A DNA stretch of 64,000 bases from the NCBI GenBank assembly GCA_963826035.1, contig CAWGVZ010000020.1, forward strand, positions 310,001 through 374,000, written 5' to 3'. Positions 16,575 through 25,933 of the stretch are shown here, piece by piece. Source of the DNA: Actinophytocola sp963826035. Its GTDB lineage: Bacteria > Actinomycetota > Actinomycetes > Mycobacteriales > Pseudonocardiaceae. The position numbers were made by a program, and so were the translations under genes. The stretch's first letter is position 1. Every line of letters starts with the position of its first letter. The notes below the pieces were generated by a model, which saw only the letters and a list, made by a program, of their open reading frames with translations, had not been told where the DNA came from and did no database searches.

Positions 16575-18680
16575 ATGCGCTACGGGGTGCTCGGCCCGTT
16601 GGTGGTCTGGGACGGCGAGGGACGGCAGGTCAAGGTCCCCGAGGTGAAGGTGCGCGCCCTGCTGGCGGACCTGCTGATCCACCGGGGCGGTCCGGTGTCG
16701 GCCGACCGGCTCATCGAGGATCTCTGGGCGGGCGATCCGCCGGACGGCTCGGTGAACGCGCTGCAGAGCAAGGTCTCCCAGCTGCGCCGGGTGCTGGGCC
16801 GGGAGCAGGTGGTCCGCGAGCCGGCGGGTTACCGGCTGCTGGTGACCGACGACCTGGTCGACGCGCCGCGGTTCGAGGAGCTGGCCGAGCGGGCCCGTGC
16901 GCACGGTGACCCGGAGGTGAAGGAGCGGCTGTTCGCCGAGGCGTTGGCGATGTGGCGAGGACCGGCGTACGCCAACGTCGCCGATGCCGGGTTCGCCCGC
17001 GGCGAGATCACCTGCCTGGAGGAACTACGGCTGACGGTCGTCGAGGACCATGCCGACGTCCTCCTGGAGCTGGGCCGGCACGCGTCGCTGGCCGCCGAGT
17101 TGGGCGACCTGGTGGCGCGGCATCCGCTTCGGGAACGGCTGCGCATGGCCCACATGCGAGCGTTGCACCAGGCGGGCCGGCAAGGCGAGGCGCTGCACGG
17201 CTTTCAGGACCTGCGGTGCCGGCTGTCGGAGGAGCTCGGGGTGCTCCCCGGGCCGGCGGTCACGGCGCTGCACGAGGCCATCCTGCGTCAGGAGCTCCCT
17301 CCCGCACGCCGTACGAACCTGCCCACGCCGCTGACCGCCCTGATCGGCCGGCAGGAGGCGGTCGGTGAGGTGCGGGAGCAGCTGAGTTCCGGGTCGCGGC
17401 TGGTCACGCTCACGGGTCTCGGCGGAGTCGGCAAGACGCGCCTCGCGATCGCCGCGGCCGGTGGCCTGGCCGCGCGGTTCGGCGACGGCGTGTGGCTGGT
17501 GGAGCTGGCCGGTCTCAGCTGCACGTCGACCGCGGCCGACATCGCCGAACGGGTCATCACCACGTTGGGACTGTGCGACACGGCGGCCACGGAGCCGGAC
17601 ATGGCCGACCTGGTGAACTGGTTCTGCCTGGAGGTGGCCGAGAAGCGGCTGCTGCTCGTCCTGGACAACGGCGAGCACGTGGTCGACGCGGTCGCCGAGC
17701 TGGCGGGAACGGTCCTGGCGACCGTCCCCGGCGCGCGACTGCTGGTCACCAGCCAGGAGCCGCTCGCCATCCCGGGCGAGCTGGTGCACCACGTACGGCC
17801 GTTGGCCCTGGGCTCCCGTTCCAGCGCGGTCGACCTGTTCGTGGAACGGGCGGCCGCCGCCGTTCCCGGCTTCACCCTCGACGCGGACAACACCGCTGCG
17901 GTGGCCGCCATCTGCCGGCAGCTGGACGGTATCCCGCTGGCGCTGGAACTCGTGGCGCCCCGGCTTCGGACGCTGAGCCCGGCCGAGCTCGCCGAGTGCC
18001 TGGCCGACCGGTTCACCCTGCCCGCCGTGCGCGGGCGCGGTCTGCCGGCCAGGCAACAGACGCTGCGGGCGATGCTCGACTGGAGCTGGGAGTTGCTGAC
18101 CCCGAGTGAGCGCACGGTGCTGCGGCGGCTGGCCGTCCACGCCGACGGCGCCACCCTGGAGTCCGTCGAGGCCGTCTGTGGCGACTCCTCTGTGGACGTG
18201 CTGTCCCGGCTGGTGGACCGGTCGCTGGTCGTCCGCGACGCGGGACGTTTCCGCCTGCTGGAGTCCGTTGCCGCCTACTGCGCCGAACGCCTGGCCGAGG
18301 CGGGTGAGCTGGACACCATCCGGGACCGGTTCGTGCGGTGTTACACCGAGCTGGCCGAACACGCGGACGGGCGGCTGCGCGGCCCGGACCAGCCCGAGTA
18401 TCTGGCCCGGCTGGACGCCGAGACCGTCAACCTGCGGCGCGCCCTGGACCTGGCCGCCGGCGACCACGCGCTGCGGCTGGTGAACGCGCTGGGCTGGTAC
18501 TGGTTCCTGCGCGGCCGGTTCACCGAAGCACGGCGGTCCCTCCAGGCGGCCCTGGCCACCGACACCCGGACCAGCCCGGCGCTGCGCTCGGTGGCGCAGG
18601 CCTGGCTGGCCGAGTTCGAGCTGCGAACGTCCGGCACGACCACCTTCAGCGAAGGCGGGCGAAGCCGACGGCGGCGGTGA
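16575..18680 (+). CDS. AfsR/SARP-like regulator, C-terminus clipped
   Basis: A 701-residue regulator. In order: a winged helix (MRYGVLGPLVVWDGEGR), BTAD domain (about 95-240), NB-ARC ATPase (Walker A GLGGVGKT at 281-288, LLLVLDNGEHV), a winged-helix-like segment (RQQTLRAMLDWSWELL) and only the first TPR-like helices (LVNALGWYWFLRGRFTEARR). Relatives continue another 200-300 residues of TPRs. Here the frame ends FSEGGRSRRRR, antisense to the last codons of the convergent MFS gene, so the tail looks cut off. The ATG follows TAACGT and seven bases (leaderless layout); a GTG lies nine bases earlier. It probably regulates the adjacent pumps, by position only. Confidence 0.85.
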   Translation: MRYGVLGPLVVWDGEGRQVKVPEVKVRALLADLLIHRGGPVSADRLIEDLWAGDPPDGSVNALQSKVSQLRRVLGREQVVREPAGYRLLVTDDLVDAPRFEELAERARAHGDPEVKERLFAEALAMWRGPAYANVADAGFARGEITCLEELRLTVVEDHADVLLELGRHASLAAELGDLVARHPLRERLRMAHMRALHQAGRQGEALHGFQDLRCRLSEELGVLPGPAVTALHEAILRQELPPARRTNLPTPLTALIGRQEAVGEVREQLSSGSRLVTLTGLGGVGKTRLAIAAAGGLAARFGDGVWLVELAGLSCTSTAADIAERVITTLGLCDTAATEPDMADLVNWFCLEVAEKRLLLVLDNGEHVVDAVAELAGTVLATVPGARLLVTSQEPLAIPGELVHHVRPLALGSRSSAVDLFVERAAAAVPGFTLDADNTAAVAAICRQLDGIPLALELVAPRLRTLSPAELAECLADRFTLPAVRGRGLPARQQTLRAMLDWSWELLTPSERTVLRRLAVHADGATLESVEAVCGDSSVDVLSRLVDRSLVVRDAGRFRLLESVAAYCAERLAEAGELDTIRDRFVRCYTELAEHADGRLRGPDQPEYLARLDAETVNLRRALDLAAGDHALRLVNALGWYWFLRGRFTEARRSLQAALATDTRTSPALRSVAQAWLAEFELRTSGTTTFSEGGRSRRRR

Positions 18681-20058
18681 CCACCCCGAGGGCGGCGAGG
18701 ACGCCGATGACCGCGAAGGCCGTGTGGAAGCCGGCGAGGCCGCCGGCTCCGGTGACGAGCACGGTGGACACCACGGCCACACCGGCGGCGCCGCCGATCT
18801 CGCGCATCGTCTCCATGAGACCGGACGCCAGCCCCGCCGCCGAGCTGGGCACGCCCGACAGGGCACCGATCTGCACGGCCGGGCCGCAGAGTCCGAAGCC
18901 GACCCCGACCACCAGGAAGACCGGCAGCAGATCGGTGAGGTAGCTGGCGTCCGCGGGAATCCTGGTCAACCACAGCGTCCCGGCGGTGACGAGCGACAGG
19001 CCCGCGATCAGCAGCCACCGCACCCCCACCAGGGCGACGAGCCGGGCCCCGAACATGGCCGCCGCGACGACCGTGGCTGTCGTGGCGAGCCAGGACAATC
19101 CGGTCCTGATCGGCGAGTAGCCAAGCTCCTCCTGCATCAGCAGGGACGCGATGAAGATGAACGAGAGGAGGGCGCTGAAGGCGAGGAACGCCGTGACGTT
19201 GGCGGCGACCAGCGTCCGGTTCTTCACTGTCGACGGCGGGACGAGCGGAGCGGCCGAGCGTGCCTCGATCCGCACGAACGCCACCAGCAGCGCGGCGGCC
19301 GCCGCGAACAGCACGAGGCTGGACGCGGTGAACCAGCCATGGTTGGCGGCGTGGTGCAGCGCGTAGACAACCAGCAGCAACCCACCCGTCACGGTGGTCG
19401 CCCCGGCGACGTCGAGTCGCGTGGTGCGGTCAGCGGGCCGGTCGGCGGGGAGAAATGCCATGGCGAGCACGATGAACAACACGCCGGCCGGGACGTTGAT
19501 GAAGAACGCCCAGCGCCACCCGGGACCGGCGACCAGCAGCCCGCTGGCGACGACCCCCACCGACCCGGCCGCGCCGCCGACGGCACCGAAGATGCCGAGC
19601 GCGCGGTTGCGTTCCCGGCCCTCCGCGAAGGTGACGGCCAGCAGCGACAGGGCCGCCGGCGCGAGGAGCGCGGCACCGAATCCCTGGACGGCGCGGGCCG
19701 CGATCAACAGCCCGGCATCGTTGGCGGAGCCGGCGACGAACGACGCGACCGTGAACACGGCGACGCCGACGACGAAGATGCGCCGGCGTCCCAGTTGGTC
19801 GGTCATCCGTCCGCCGAAGAGGAGGAAGCCGCCGAGCAGCAGGCCGTAGGCGACGACGATCCACTGCAACACGCTGCGACCGACACCGAGGTCGTGCTGG
19901 ATCGAGGGCAGCGCCACGTTGACGATCGCGGTGTCGAGACCCACGATCCCCCCGGCCGCACACGCCAGCGCCAGCACGAGTCCACGTCGGACCCGCCTGG
20001 CCGGTGCCGCTTCGCTGGTCCTGGGCAGGGTTTGTATCCGCTGTGCTTCTGTCTGCAT
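18646..20058 (-). CDS. MFS drug-efflux transporter, DHA2 family (second copy)
   Basis: A 470-residue exporter with about 14 membrane helices: DTAIVNVALPSIQHDLG, motif A GGRMTDQLGRRRIFVVG and the GGAAGSVGVVASGLLV region. AGGGG seven bases before the ATG supports MQTEAQRIQTL as the start. Its 3' end overlaps the truncated AfsR-like gene by 35 bases. It lies 78 bases downstream of the sigma-factor gene on the same strand and may belong to that operon. The sequence differs clearly from the pump at 15-16.5 kb. Confidence 0.88.
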   Translation of the reverse strand: MQTEAQRIQTLPRTSEAAPARRVRRGLVLALACAAGGIVGLDTAIVNVALPSIQHDLGVGRSVLQWIVVAYGLLLGGFLLFGGRMTDQLGRRRIFVVGVAVFTVASFVAGSANDAGLLIAARAVQGFGAALLAPAALSLLAVTFAEGRERNRALGIFGAVGGAAGSVGVVASGLLVAGPGWRWAFFINVPAGVLFIVLAMAFLPADRPADRTTRLDVAGATTVTGGLLLVVYALHHAANHGWFTASSLVLFAAAAALLVAFVRIEARSAAPLVPPSTVKNRTLVAANVTAFLAFSALLSFIFIASLLMQEELGYSPIRTGLSWLATTATVVAAAMFGARLVALVGVRWLLIAGLSLVTAGTLWLTRIPADASYLTDLLPVFLVVGVGFGLCGPAVQIGALSGVPSSAAGLASGLMETMREIGGAAGVAVVSTVLVTGAGGLAGFHTAFAVIGVLAALGVVTAAVGFARLR

Positions 20059-20136
20059 CGGTCGTCCCCTCGTCTGGCCGGTTTGCTCCACCGACGAAGG
20101 GCACGGCTCGGGATCGACAGCGCGGGCGAAGAAATT

Positions 20137-21357
20137 TCAGAGGGCGTGAAGGCGACCGGTCAGGTAGCGACGTTCCGCCTCGGTCGGCGCCAGCCGAAGC
20201 GCCTCCTCGTAGGCCACCTTGGCCTCGGCTGCGCGGCCGTCCCGCCTGAGCAGGTCGGCCCGGGTGGCGGGCAGCAGGTGGTACCCGCCGAGGCGACCCG
20301 ACTCGGCGAGCTCGTCCACCAGCGCGAGACCGGCGGGAATGCCCTCGGACATCGCGATCGCCACGGCGCGGTTGAGGTCCACCACCGGCGACGGCGTCAG
20401 GCGCGCCAGTTCCGCGTAGAGGACGGCGATCTGCGGCCAGTCGGTGCTCGCCGTGTCGGGTGCCGTGGCGTGGCAGACGGCGATCGCCGCCTGCAGCTGA
20501 TAGGGCCCGCCGCGGCGCATGGCCAGCGCCTGGTCGAGTACGTCGACCCCTTCGGCGATCAGCGCATGATCCCACCTCGATCGATCCTGATGTTCCAGCG
20601 TGACCAGCACGCCGTCATCGGTACGCGTCGCGCGCCGGGCTTCGTTCAACAGCATCAACGCCAGCAGGCCGCGCGGCTCGGGTTCCTCGGGCATCAGCCG
20701 GGTGAGTACCCGGGCGAGGTGGATGGCCTCGGCGGTCAGCGCCCGGCGGCCGTCCTGCTCGTCATAGCCCTCGTTGAAGATCAGGTAGAGCACCGCGAGG
20801 ACCGCCGCCAGCCGTTCGGGCAGCAACTCGACGGGAGGCACGCGGTACGGGATACCGGCCTCGGCGATCTTGCGTTTGGCGCGGACCAGGCGCTGCGCCA
20901 TCGTGGACTCGGCCGTCAGCAACGCCTTGGCGATCTCGGCGGTGCTCAACCCGGCGAGCGTACGCAGCGTGAGGGCGATCCTGGCCTCGAACGGCAGCGC
21001 CGGATGACAGCACGTGAAGATCAGCCGCAGCCGCTCGTCCGGGATCTCGTCCAGGGGCGGTTCGTACGGGTCACGCGCCAACACGGCGAGCTCGCGCAGC
21101 TTCGTGCGACCGGCCGTGACGCGCCGCAGCCGGTCGGTCGCACGGTTGCGTGCGGTGGTGGTGAGCCAGGCGCCCGGACGGCTCGGGATGCCGTCGCGCG
21201 GCCAGCGCGCCAGCGCGGCCGCGAACGCCTCCTGCGTGCAGTCCTCGGCCAGGTCCCAGTCCCGGGTCAGGCCGATCAACGTCGCGACCACCTGGCCCCA
21301 CTCGTCCCGGTACGCCGCGTCGACGGCGGCGCGGACGTCGTCGACGGACGCGGTCAT
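20137..21357 (-). CDS. ECF-type RNA polymerase sigma factor (ECF42-like, TPR tail)
   Basis: A 406-residue sigma factor. Region 2 contains VVATLIGLTRDWDLAEDCTQ and region 4 contains LRTLAGLSTAEIAKALLTAE. The long C-terminal extension, with NEGYDEQDGRRALTAEAIHL and helical repeats, is typical of the ECF42/DUF6596 class. Published work links this class to neighbouring YCII/DGPF proteins, and one is encoded directly upstream with a 4-base ATGA overlap. It has no separate anti-sigma gene here; the extension is thought to control activity. The coupled start defines the ATG. Confidence 0.9.
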   Translation of the reverse strand: MTASVDDVRAAVDAAYRDEWGQVVATLIGLTRDWDLAEDCTQEAFAAALARWPRDGIPSRPGAWLTTTARNRATDRLRRVTAGRTKLRELAVLARDPYEPPLDEIPDERLRLIFTCCHPALPFEARIALTLRTLAGLSTAEIAKALLTAESTMAQRLVRAKRKIAEAGIPYRVPPVELLPERLAAVLAVLYLIFNEGYDEQDGRRALTAEAIHLARVLTRLMPEEPEPRGLLALMLLNEARRATRTDDGVLVTLEHQDRSRWDHALIAEGVDVLDQALAMRRGGPYQLQAAIAVCHATAPDTASTDWPQIAVLYAELARLTPSPVVDLNRAVAIAMSEGIPAGLALVDELAESGRLGGYHLLPATRADLLRRDGRAAEAKVAYEEALRLAPTEAERRYLTGRLHAL

Positions 21358-21695
21358 TCCCATTCCCAGACCGGACGGATCTCGACACCGCCCCGCCGCG
21401 CGTAGGGGTGTCCGGCGGCGATCGCGATCGCCTCGTCCAGGTCGGCGCACTCGATGACCACGACGCCGCCGACGAAGTCCTTGGTCTCGGCGTACGGCCC
21501 GTCGGAGATGACCGTCTCGCCGTGGCGAACCCGGACGGTCGTGGCGTCGACCACCGGCCGCAACCGCAGGCCGTAGACCTCGGCGCCGCGCCGTTTCAGG
21601 TCCGCGTCCCAGGCCTGATGCACCGGATCGACCGCCATCTCCTCGTTGCTCGGTGGATCCTTCTCGTCGTCGCAGATCAGCAGCACGTACTTCAT
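21354..21695 (-). CDS. YCII-related (DGPF) domain protein
   Basis: A 113-residue ferredoxin-like protein: MKYVLLICDDEKD at the front and the family hallmark DGPYAETKDFVGG in the centre, then ECADLDEAIAIAAGHP. It is the standard partner of ECF42 sigma factors. Its stop overlaps the sigma start, so the two are translationally coupled. Its biochemical role is not established in the family. The ATG was preferred over an upstream in-frame start because MKYVLL is the conserved N-terminus. Confidence 0.9.
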   Translation of the reverse strand: MKYVLLICDDEKDPPSNEEMAVDPVHQAWDADLKRRGAEVYGLRLRPVVDATTVRVRHGETVISDGPYAETKDFVGGVVVIECADLDEAIAIAAGHPYARRGGVEIRPVWEWE

Positions 21696-21787
21696 ACGAG
21701 ACAGTCTGGCACCGACGAACCACTCTGGAGTGATCCCAACCACGCCACGCGGCCGGCGACCGGCTCCGCGACCAGGCTCGCGACTGG

Positions 21788-22258
21788 TTACTGGAACACC
21801 CAGTTGTCGTTGTTACACCTGGTATTGTCGACGATTCCACCCGAGTCGCGGTCCCAAGTGCACCCGTACCCTTCCAGATCGCTGTTCTCGTGGTAGTCCT
21901 TGTTGCACTGGCCCCAGACACCTTCGCCAAGGCTGTTGACACAGAAGCCCTCGCGGTAAGGGGTGGCTCCGGGGCCGCGATAGTTGAACCAGTACACGAG
22001 CGCCGAGGCGCCGTCGGCTCGCAGGTCCAACACCCACCAGCGGTCGCCGTTGATTTCGTAGCAGACCTCTAACGGCGCCGGCTCCTGGACCGCGCGACAG
22101 GTCAGCTCATGCCCCGGCGGCAGCGTGCCGCGGACCGCGAAGTCGAGTTCGCGTTCGGCCGCGATCTCGGTACCTTCGGCCGATGCGGTCGGCGCCAGCA
22201 TCATCATCATCGCCATCGGGATCGCCGCCATTCCCGCAAGCATCCTGGTCTTTCGCAC
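21788..22258 (-). CDS. Small cysteine-rich secreted protein, function unknown
   Basis: A 156-residue protein. The GTG behind GGGGAGA gives a signal peptide (RKTRMLAG, then IPMAMMMMLAPTASA) with likely cleavage after ASA. The mature chain has six cysteines (TCRAV, VCYEI, FCVNS, QCNKD, GCTWD, RCNND), probably three disulfides, and a WWVLDLRADG segment. I recognise no domain. It may be a small extracellular inhibitor or binding protein, but nothing in the context supports a role. Confidence 0.75.
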   Translation of the reverse strand: MRKTRMLAGMAAIPMAMMMMLAPTASAEGTEIAAERELDFAVRGTLPPGHELTCRAVQEPAPLEVCYEINGDRWWVLDLRADGASALVYWFNYRGPGATPYREGFCVNSLGEGVWGQCNKDYHENSDLEGYGCTWDRDSGGIVDNTRCNNDNWVFQ

Positions 22259-22386
22259 GTGTTCTCCCCTGTTCCACAATTTCTCCTCGCGTTGTCAGCA
22301 TGCCGGCGCACGCGCACGCTGTCCTTGACGGAGAGTCCACGGTTCCTTGACGCGTCGAGGACGGGCGACCGCGATAGCGTGGGTCG

Positions 22387-23571
22387 GTGGCTGACAGGAT
22401 CTCGAAAAGCGACGTCATCGCGTTTCGGCTGGGTGCCCACCAGCTCACCGAACGGTTGGGCGAACGCGGTTTGCTCGACGCGGCCGGCCGGTGCGGGATT
22501 CAGAACAGCCCGCCCGGGTCGGCGTTGCTCGCCCTGCACGCCAGGGTCCGAAACCTCACGCAGGAACGGGTGACCGACGCGGTCGCCGGGGAGAAGAGCC
22601 TGCTGCAGACCTGGTGCATGCGCGGCTCACCGTTCTACTTCCCGGCCTCGGACGCGCCGGTATTCACCACCGGCGTGCTTCCGCCGACCGAGGACGCGAT
22701 GCGCCAGCTCATTCCCGGCGTGGAACCGGCGTTGGACAAACTCGACCTGAGCCTGACCGAGGCGGTCGAACTGACCGGTGCCGAGATCGGGGCCGTGCTG
22801 GCGGGACGCAAGCTGGCCATCAACGAGCTGGGCGCGGAGCTCGCCACGCGGATCGCCCGCCGGCTGCCGAAGCGCCAACGCGACCTCTGGGAGGCAGAAG
22901 GTCCCTACGCTCCGGGCCAGCCGCTCGGCGAGGGCGTCGTCCATTTCTGCGTCCGCATCCTCACGTTGCGACGGCTGGTCTGCTTCGCGCCGCGTACCGG
23001 GAACAAGGCGCCGTTCGTCCTGGTCGACGAGTGGCTTGGTCACCCGATCCCCGACATCGACCCGAAACTCGCGCGCGCCGAACTGCTTCGCCGCTACCTG
23101 CGCTGCTACGGACCGTCGACACGCGGAGACTTCGCCGCGTGGGTGGGAATCCGGGCCGGTGACACCGACCCCTGGTGGAGCCTGGTCGAGGACGAACTGA
23201 CGCGGGTCGACTTCGGCGGCACGTCCTGGATGCTCACCGACGACCTCGACGCACTGGGGGCGGCGCCGATGCCGAAGGGAGTGCGGCTGCTCCCGCCGCG
23301 TGATCCCTATACCCAGCTGCGCGACCGCGAGACGATCGTCGACAAGAAGTACCACAAGGAAGTGTGGAAGACGCTCGGCGAACCGGGCACCGTACTCGCG
23401 GACGGCAAGATCGCCGGAATCTGGCGGCCACGCAAGAGCGGCCGGAAGCTGACCATCTCCATCACGACGTTCGGCTCGCTGCCGGCCCGGGACAAGAAGT
23501 CGCTACGGAATGAGGCCGAGCAGGTGGCGCCATTGCGCGGCGCGTCCTCTGTGGACATCGAGCTCGACTGA
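22387..23571 (+). CDS. Winged-helix DNA-binding protein (YcaQ/AlkZ/AlkX superfamily)
   Basis: A 394-residue protein of the HTH_42 family, which includes the interstrand-crosslink glycosylases YcaQ and AlkZ. Visible family features are the N-terminal FRLGAHQLTER, the GIQNSPPGSALLAL segment at the AlkZ catalytic QxQ/QxD position, RGSPFYFPASD, LRRYLRCYGPSTRGDFAAWVG and RLLPPRDPYTQL. The position reads IQN rather than the QxQ or QxD needed for glycosylase activity, so it may be an AlkX-like paralogue with weak or other activity. TAGCGT six bases before the GTG suggests a leaderless mRNA. Confidence 0.85.
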   Translation: MADRISKSDVIAFRLGAHQLTERLGERGLLDAAGRCGIQNSPPGSALLALHARVRNLTQERVTDAVAGEKSLLQTWCMRGSPFYFPASDAPVFTTGVLPPTEDAMRQLIPGVEPALDKLDLSLTEAVELTGAEIGAVLAGRKLAINELGAELATRIARRLPKRQRDLWEAEGPYAPGQPLGEGVVHFCVRILTLRRLVCFAPRTGNKAPFVLVDEWLGHPIPDIDPKLARAELLRRYLRCYGPSTRGDFAAWVGIRAGDTDPWWSLVEDELTRVDFGGTSWMLTDDLDALGAAPMPKGVRLLPPRDPYTQLRDRETIVDKKYHKEVWKTLGEPGTVLADGKIAGIWRPRKSGRKLTISITTFGSLPARDKKSLRNEAEQVAPLRGASSVDIELD

Positions 23572-23591
23572 TCATCCCCATCTGGCAGTCC

Positions 23592-24752
23592 TCAGTGGAG
23601 GGTGCCGTGGCGGACGGTGCCCCGGACCACGACCGCCTTGACGCGCAACCCGGCGTCCAGCACCATCAGGTCGGCGTCCTTGCCGGGATGCACGCTGCCC
23701 GTCCGGTCGGCCATGCCGAGCAGAGTGGCCGGCGTGGTGGCGGCGGCGATCGCGGCGTGGTGGATCGGCAGGCCGACGCAGTGCACGGCGTGCCGGAGGG
23801 CCGCGTCCATGGTGAGGGTGCTGCCGGCGATGGTGCCGTCCCGCAGCGTCACCTTGCCCTCCCGCGCGAACACCGGTACCGGGCCGAGGTGGAACTGGCC
23901 GTCGGTCATGCCGGCGGCCGGGGTGGCGTCGGTGACGAACGCGATCCGCTCGGGGCCGGCGGCGGCCGTGGCGATGCGGACGGCGTCATCGTGCACGTGG
24001 ACGCCGTCGTTGATCAGCTCGCAGACCACCGTCTCGTCGGCGAGCGCGGCACCCGCCGGCCCCGGGTCCCGGTGGTGGAACGGGCGCATCGCGTTGAACA
24101 GGTGGGTGGCGAGGCGCGCGCCCGTCGAGAACGCCTGCCTGGCCTGCCCGAACGTGGCGTCGGTGTGACCGACGGCCGGGATGACGCCGGCGGCGGCGAT
24201 CTCGCGCACGAGGTCCAGGCCACCGGGCAGTTCCGGCGCGAGCGTGACCACCCGGACCGTGCCGGCGCCGGCACGGAGCAGATGCCGCAACGCCACCGGG
24301 TCCGGCGCCAGCAGGTACTCGGCGTGGTGCGAACCCTTCTTCGCGGGGTTGAGAAACGGACCCTCCAGGTGCACCCCGGCGATCGAGCCGTCGGCGCCGT
24401 CGCCCGCGATGATCTCGGCGATCGTGCCGATCGACGCCGCCATCCGGTCGAGCTGGTCGGTCACCAGGCTCGCCAGGGTGCGGGTGGTGCCGTGGCGTTG
24501 GTGGAACCGGATGGCGGCGATGATCTCGTCCGGGTCGTCGGTGGTGATCTGCGCCCCGCCGCCGCCGTGCATGTGCAGATCGACGAAGCCGGGCAGGACG
24601 TGGGCCCCGTCGAGATCGTGCACCACACCGTCCAGCGACGGCGGGTCTCCGGCGCCCACCCCGGCGATGCGAGTTCCGTCGACGCTCACCCAGCCCGGCC
24701 ACAGCACCCGCCGCGGCGTCACCACTCTCGCATTCGCGAGCACGATCACCGG
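23592..24752 (-). CDS. nagA: N-acetylglucosamine-6-phosphate deacetylase
   Basis: A 386-residue amidohydrolase that removes acetate from GlcNAc-6-phosphate in amino-sugar catabolism. Metal and substrate motifs are in order: LHMHGGGGAQ (HxH), LEGPFLNPAKKGSHH, VGHTDATF, THLFNAMRPFHHRDPG, VTDATPAAG (catalytic Asp) and AGSTLTMDAALRH. The GTG was chosen because GAGGAGG lies seven bases upstream; an earlier GTG overlaps that site. It follows the MpaB-family gene by 29 bases on the same strand. No nagB or PTS gene is nearby. Confidence 0.93.
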   Translation of the reverse strand, partial: PVIVLANARVVTPRRVLWPGWVSVDGTRIAGVGAGDPPSLDGVVHDLDGAHVLPGFVDLHMHGGGGAQITTDDPDEIIAAIRFHQRHGTTRTLASLVTDQLDRMAASIGTIAEIIAGDGADGSIAGVHLEGPFLNPAKKGSHHAEYLLAPDPVALRHLLRAGAGTVRVVTLAPELPGGLDLVREIAAAGVIPAVGHTDATFGQARQAFSTGARLATHLFNAMRPFHHRDPGPAGAALADETVVCELINDGVHVHDDAVRIATAAAGPERIAFVTDATPAAGMTDGQFHLGPVPVFAREGKVTLRDGTIAGSTLTMDAALRHAVHCVGLPIHHAAIAAATTPATLLGMADRTGSVHPGKDADLMVLDAGLRVKAVVVRGTVRHGTLH

Positions 24753-24781
24753 ACCGACCTCCTCGACGCGCACGCCTCAGG

Positions 24782-25933
24782 CTACGACGTGGCCTTCTCC
24801 GGTGCCGGCGCCATCGGACACATGCCGGCGGCCTGCCACTTGTCGCGCAGGTCCTCGGGGATGTTCAGCGTGGTGGACTGCCCGTCGGTGAGGGTGCGGA
24901 CGCTGCCGCCGAGCAGGATGGTCCCCGCCTTGTCGAGGATCTTCGTGGCGATCCCGCCGCGGTCCTCGGCACGTTCCAGGAACCGCATCAGCCGGGTTCC
25001 GTTGCGCACCAATCGTTCCCAGCCGCGCGAGCGTGGCACGCCCATCCAGTCGGCGACGTGGGGGTCGACCACCTGGCGCACCATGGCCGGGACGACGCCG
25101 TCGAACGCCCTGCCGGGCACGAGGCCCTTGTACAGCTCGATGAGGTTGCTGGTCAGCTCGACGCCTTCCGGGGACGGGGCGTAGGCGGCCTCGACGAGCG
25201 AGGCGTTGAGCTGCCGGGCCTCGTCGAGGGTCTCCGGCATGGTATCGGCGGGAAGGCCGAGCATGGCCCCGGACACCCGCCAGACGTAGTAGTAGTCGGC
25301 GGCCTCCGCCTCGCTCACCGAGATACCCATGCGGCGCATGCCCTCGATGACCTGCACGGAGAAGATGAACATGGCACCGAGCACGTCCTGCTGGCACACG
25401 GGAACACCGTCGGCCTCGACGTCCCACTTGCCCGACCGGGTCACGAAGTACCGCACGGCCGCGTGGATCAGCCGGGTCTTCTGCAGGGTGGGCACGAACG
25501 TCCCGCCGGAGCCGAACGGGTCGCGGCCCATCATGTTCATGACGAACTGGGCGGTCTCGGACAGCCGTCGGTGCGGCTGGTTCAACCTGTGCGTCAGCGC
25601 CAGAATCCGGGACGGGCGGGGCTGGGCATAGCAGTTCACCATGGCGGCGAAGGAGAGCACGGAGGCGACGTGGACGCCGTCGTCGACGAAGAACTCGTAC
25701 GCGCGCGCCACCCGGTCGAGGTCCGCCCACTCCGGCGGGTTGTCCGTCGCCACGAGATAGTCGCGGACCGACGCCGGCAGGTCCTCGGGGATCGGTTGGT
25801 CATTGGCGCGGAAGTGGGCGAGAACGTCGTTCACGTCATCGACCCGGTCACCGGACACGAGATCGGCGATCACGGCGTCGGCCAGCGGGTCCCCTTGGAA
25901 CTTCAGGGCCGCTACGGCGGTCAAGTCTGTCAC
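24782..25933 (-). CDS. MpaB/Lcp-family (DUF2236) haem oxygenase-like protein
   Basis: A protein of about 383 residues of the family containing rubber oxygenase Lcp and fungal MpaB. The family start region QGDPLADAVIADL, the helical core and KTRLIHAAVRYFV (a conserved Arg...His...Arg helix likely near the haem) are visible, followed by QQDVLGAMFIFSVQVIEGM. No signal peptide is evident, so it is probably cytoplasmic. The GTG used places the domain about 14 residues in, as in relatives. The frame stays open to an ATG at 26206 through DNA with poor GC3 and a TTA codon, which I treat as non-coding. Substrate unknown. Confidence 0.78.
   Translation of the reverse strand: MTDLTAVAALKFQGDPLADAVIADLVSGDRVDDVNDVLAHFRANDQPIPEDLPASVRDYLVATDNPPEWADLDRVARAYEFFVDDGVHVASVLSFAAMVNCYAQPRPSRILALTHRLNQPHRRLSETAQFVMNMMGRDPFGSGGTFVPTLQKTRLIHAAVRYFVTRSGKWDVEADGVPVCQQDVLGAMFIFSVQVIEGMRRMGISVSEAEAADYYYVWRVSGAMLGLPADTMPETLDEARQLNASLVEAAYAPSPEGVELTSNLIELYKGLVPGRAFDGVVPAMVRQVVDPHVADWMGVPRSRGWERLVRNGTRLMRFLERAEDRGGIATKILDKAGTILLGGSVRTLTDGQSTTLNIPEDLRDKWQAAGMCPMAPAPEKATS

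Noticed and set aside
1550..20058. Biosynthetic gene cluster suggested by two SARP-type regulators and two efflux pumps
   Set aside because: No polyketide, NRPS, terpene or RiPP core gene lies in the window; regulators and pumps alone do not define a cluster.
18724..21405. An 893-codon rightward frame
   Set aside because: It lies antisense to the MFS and sigma-factor genes, which have clear domains; the composition is Arg/Gly/Gln-rich with no recognisable motif.
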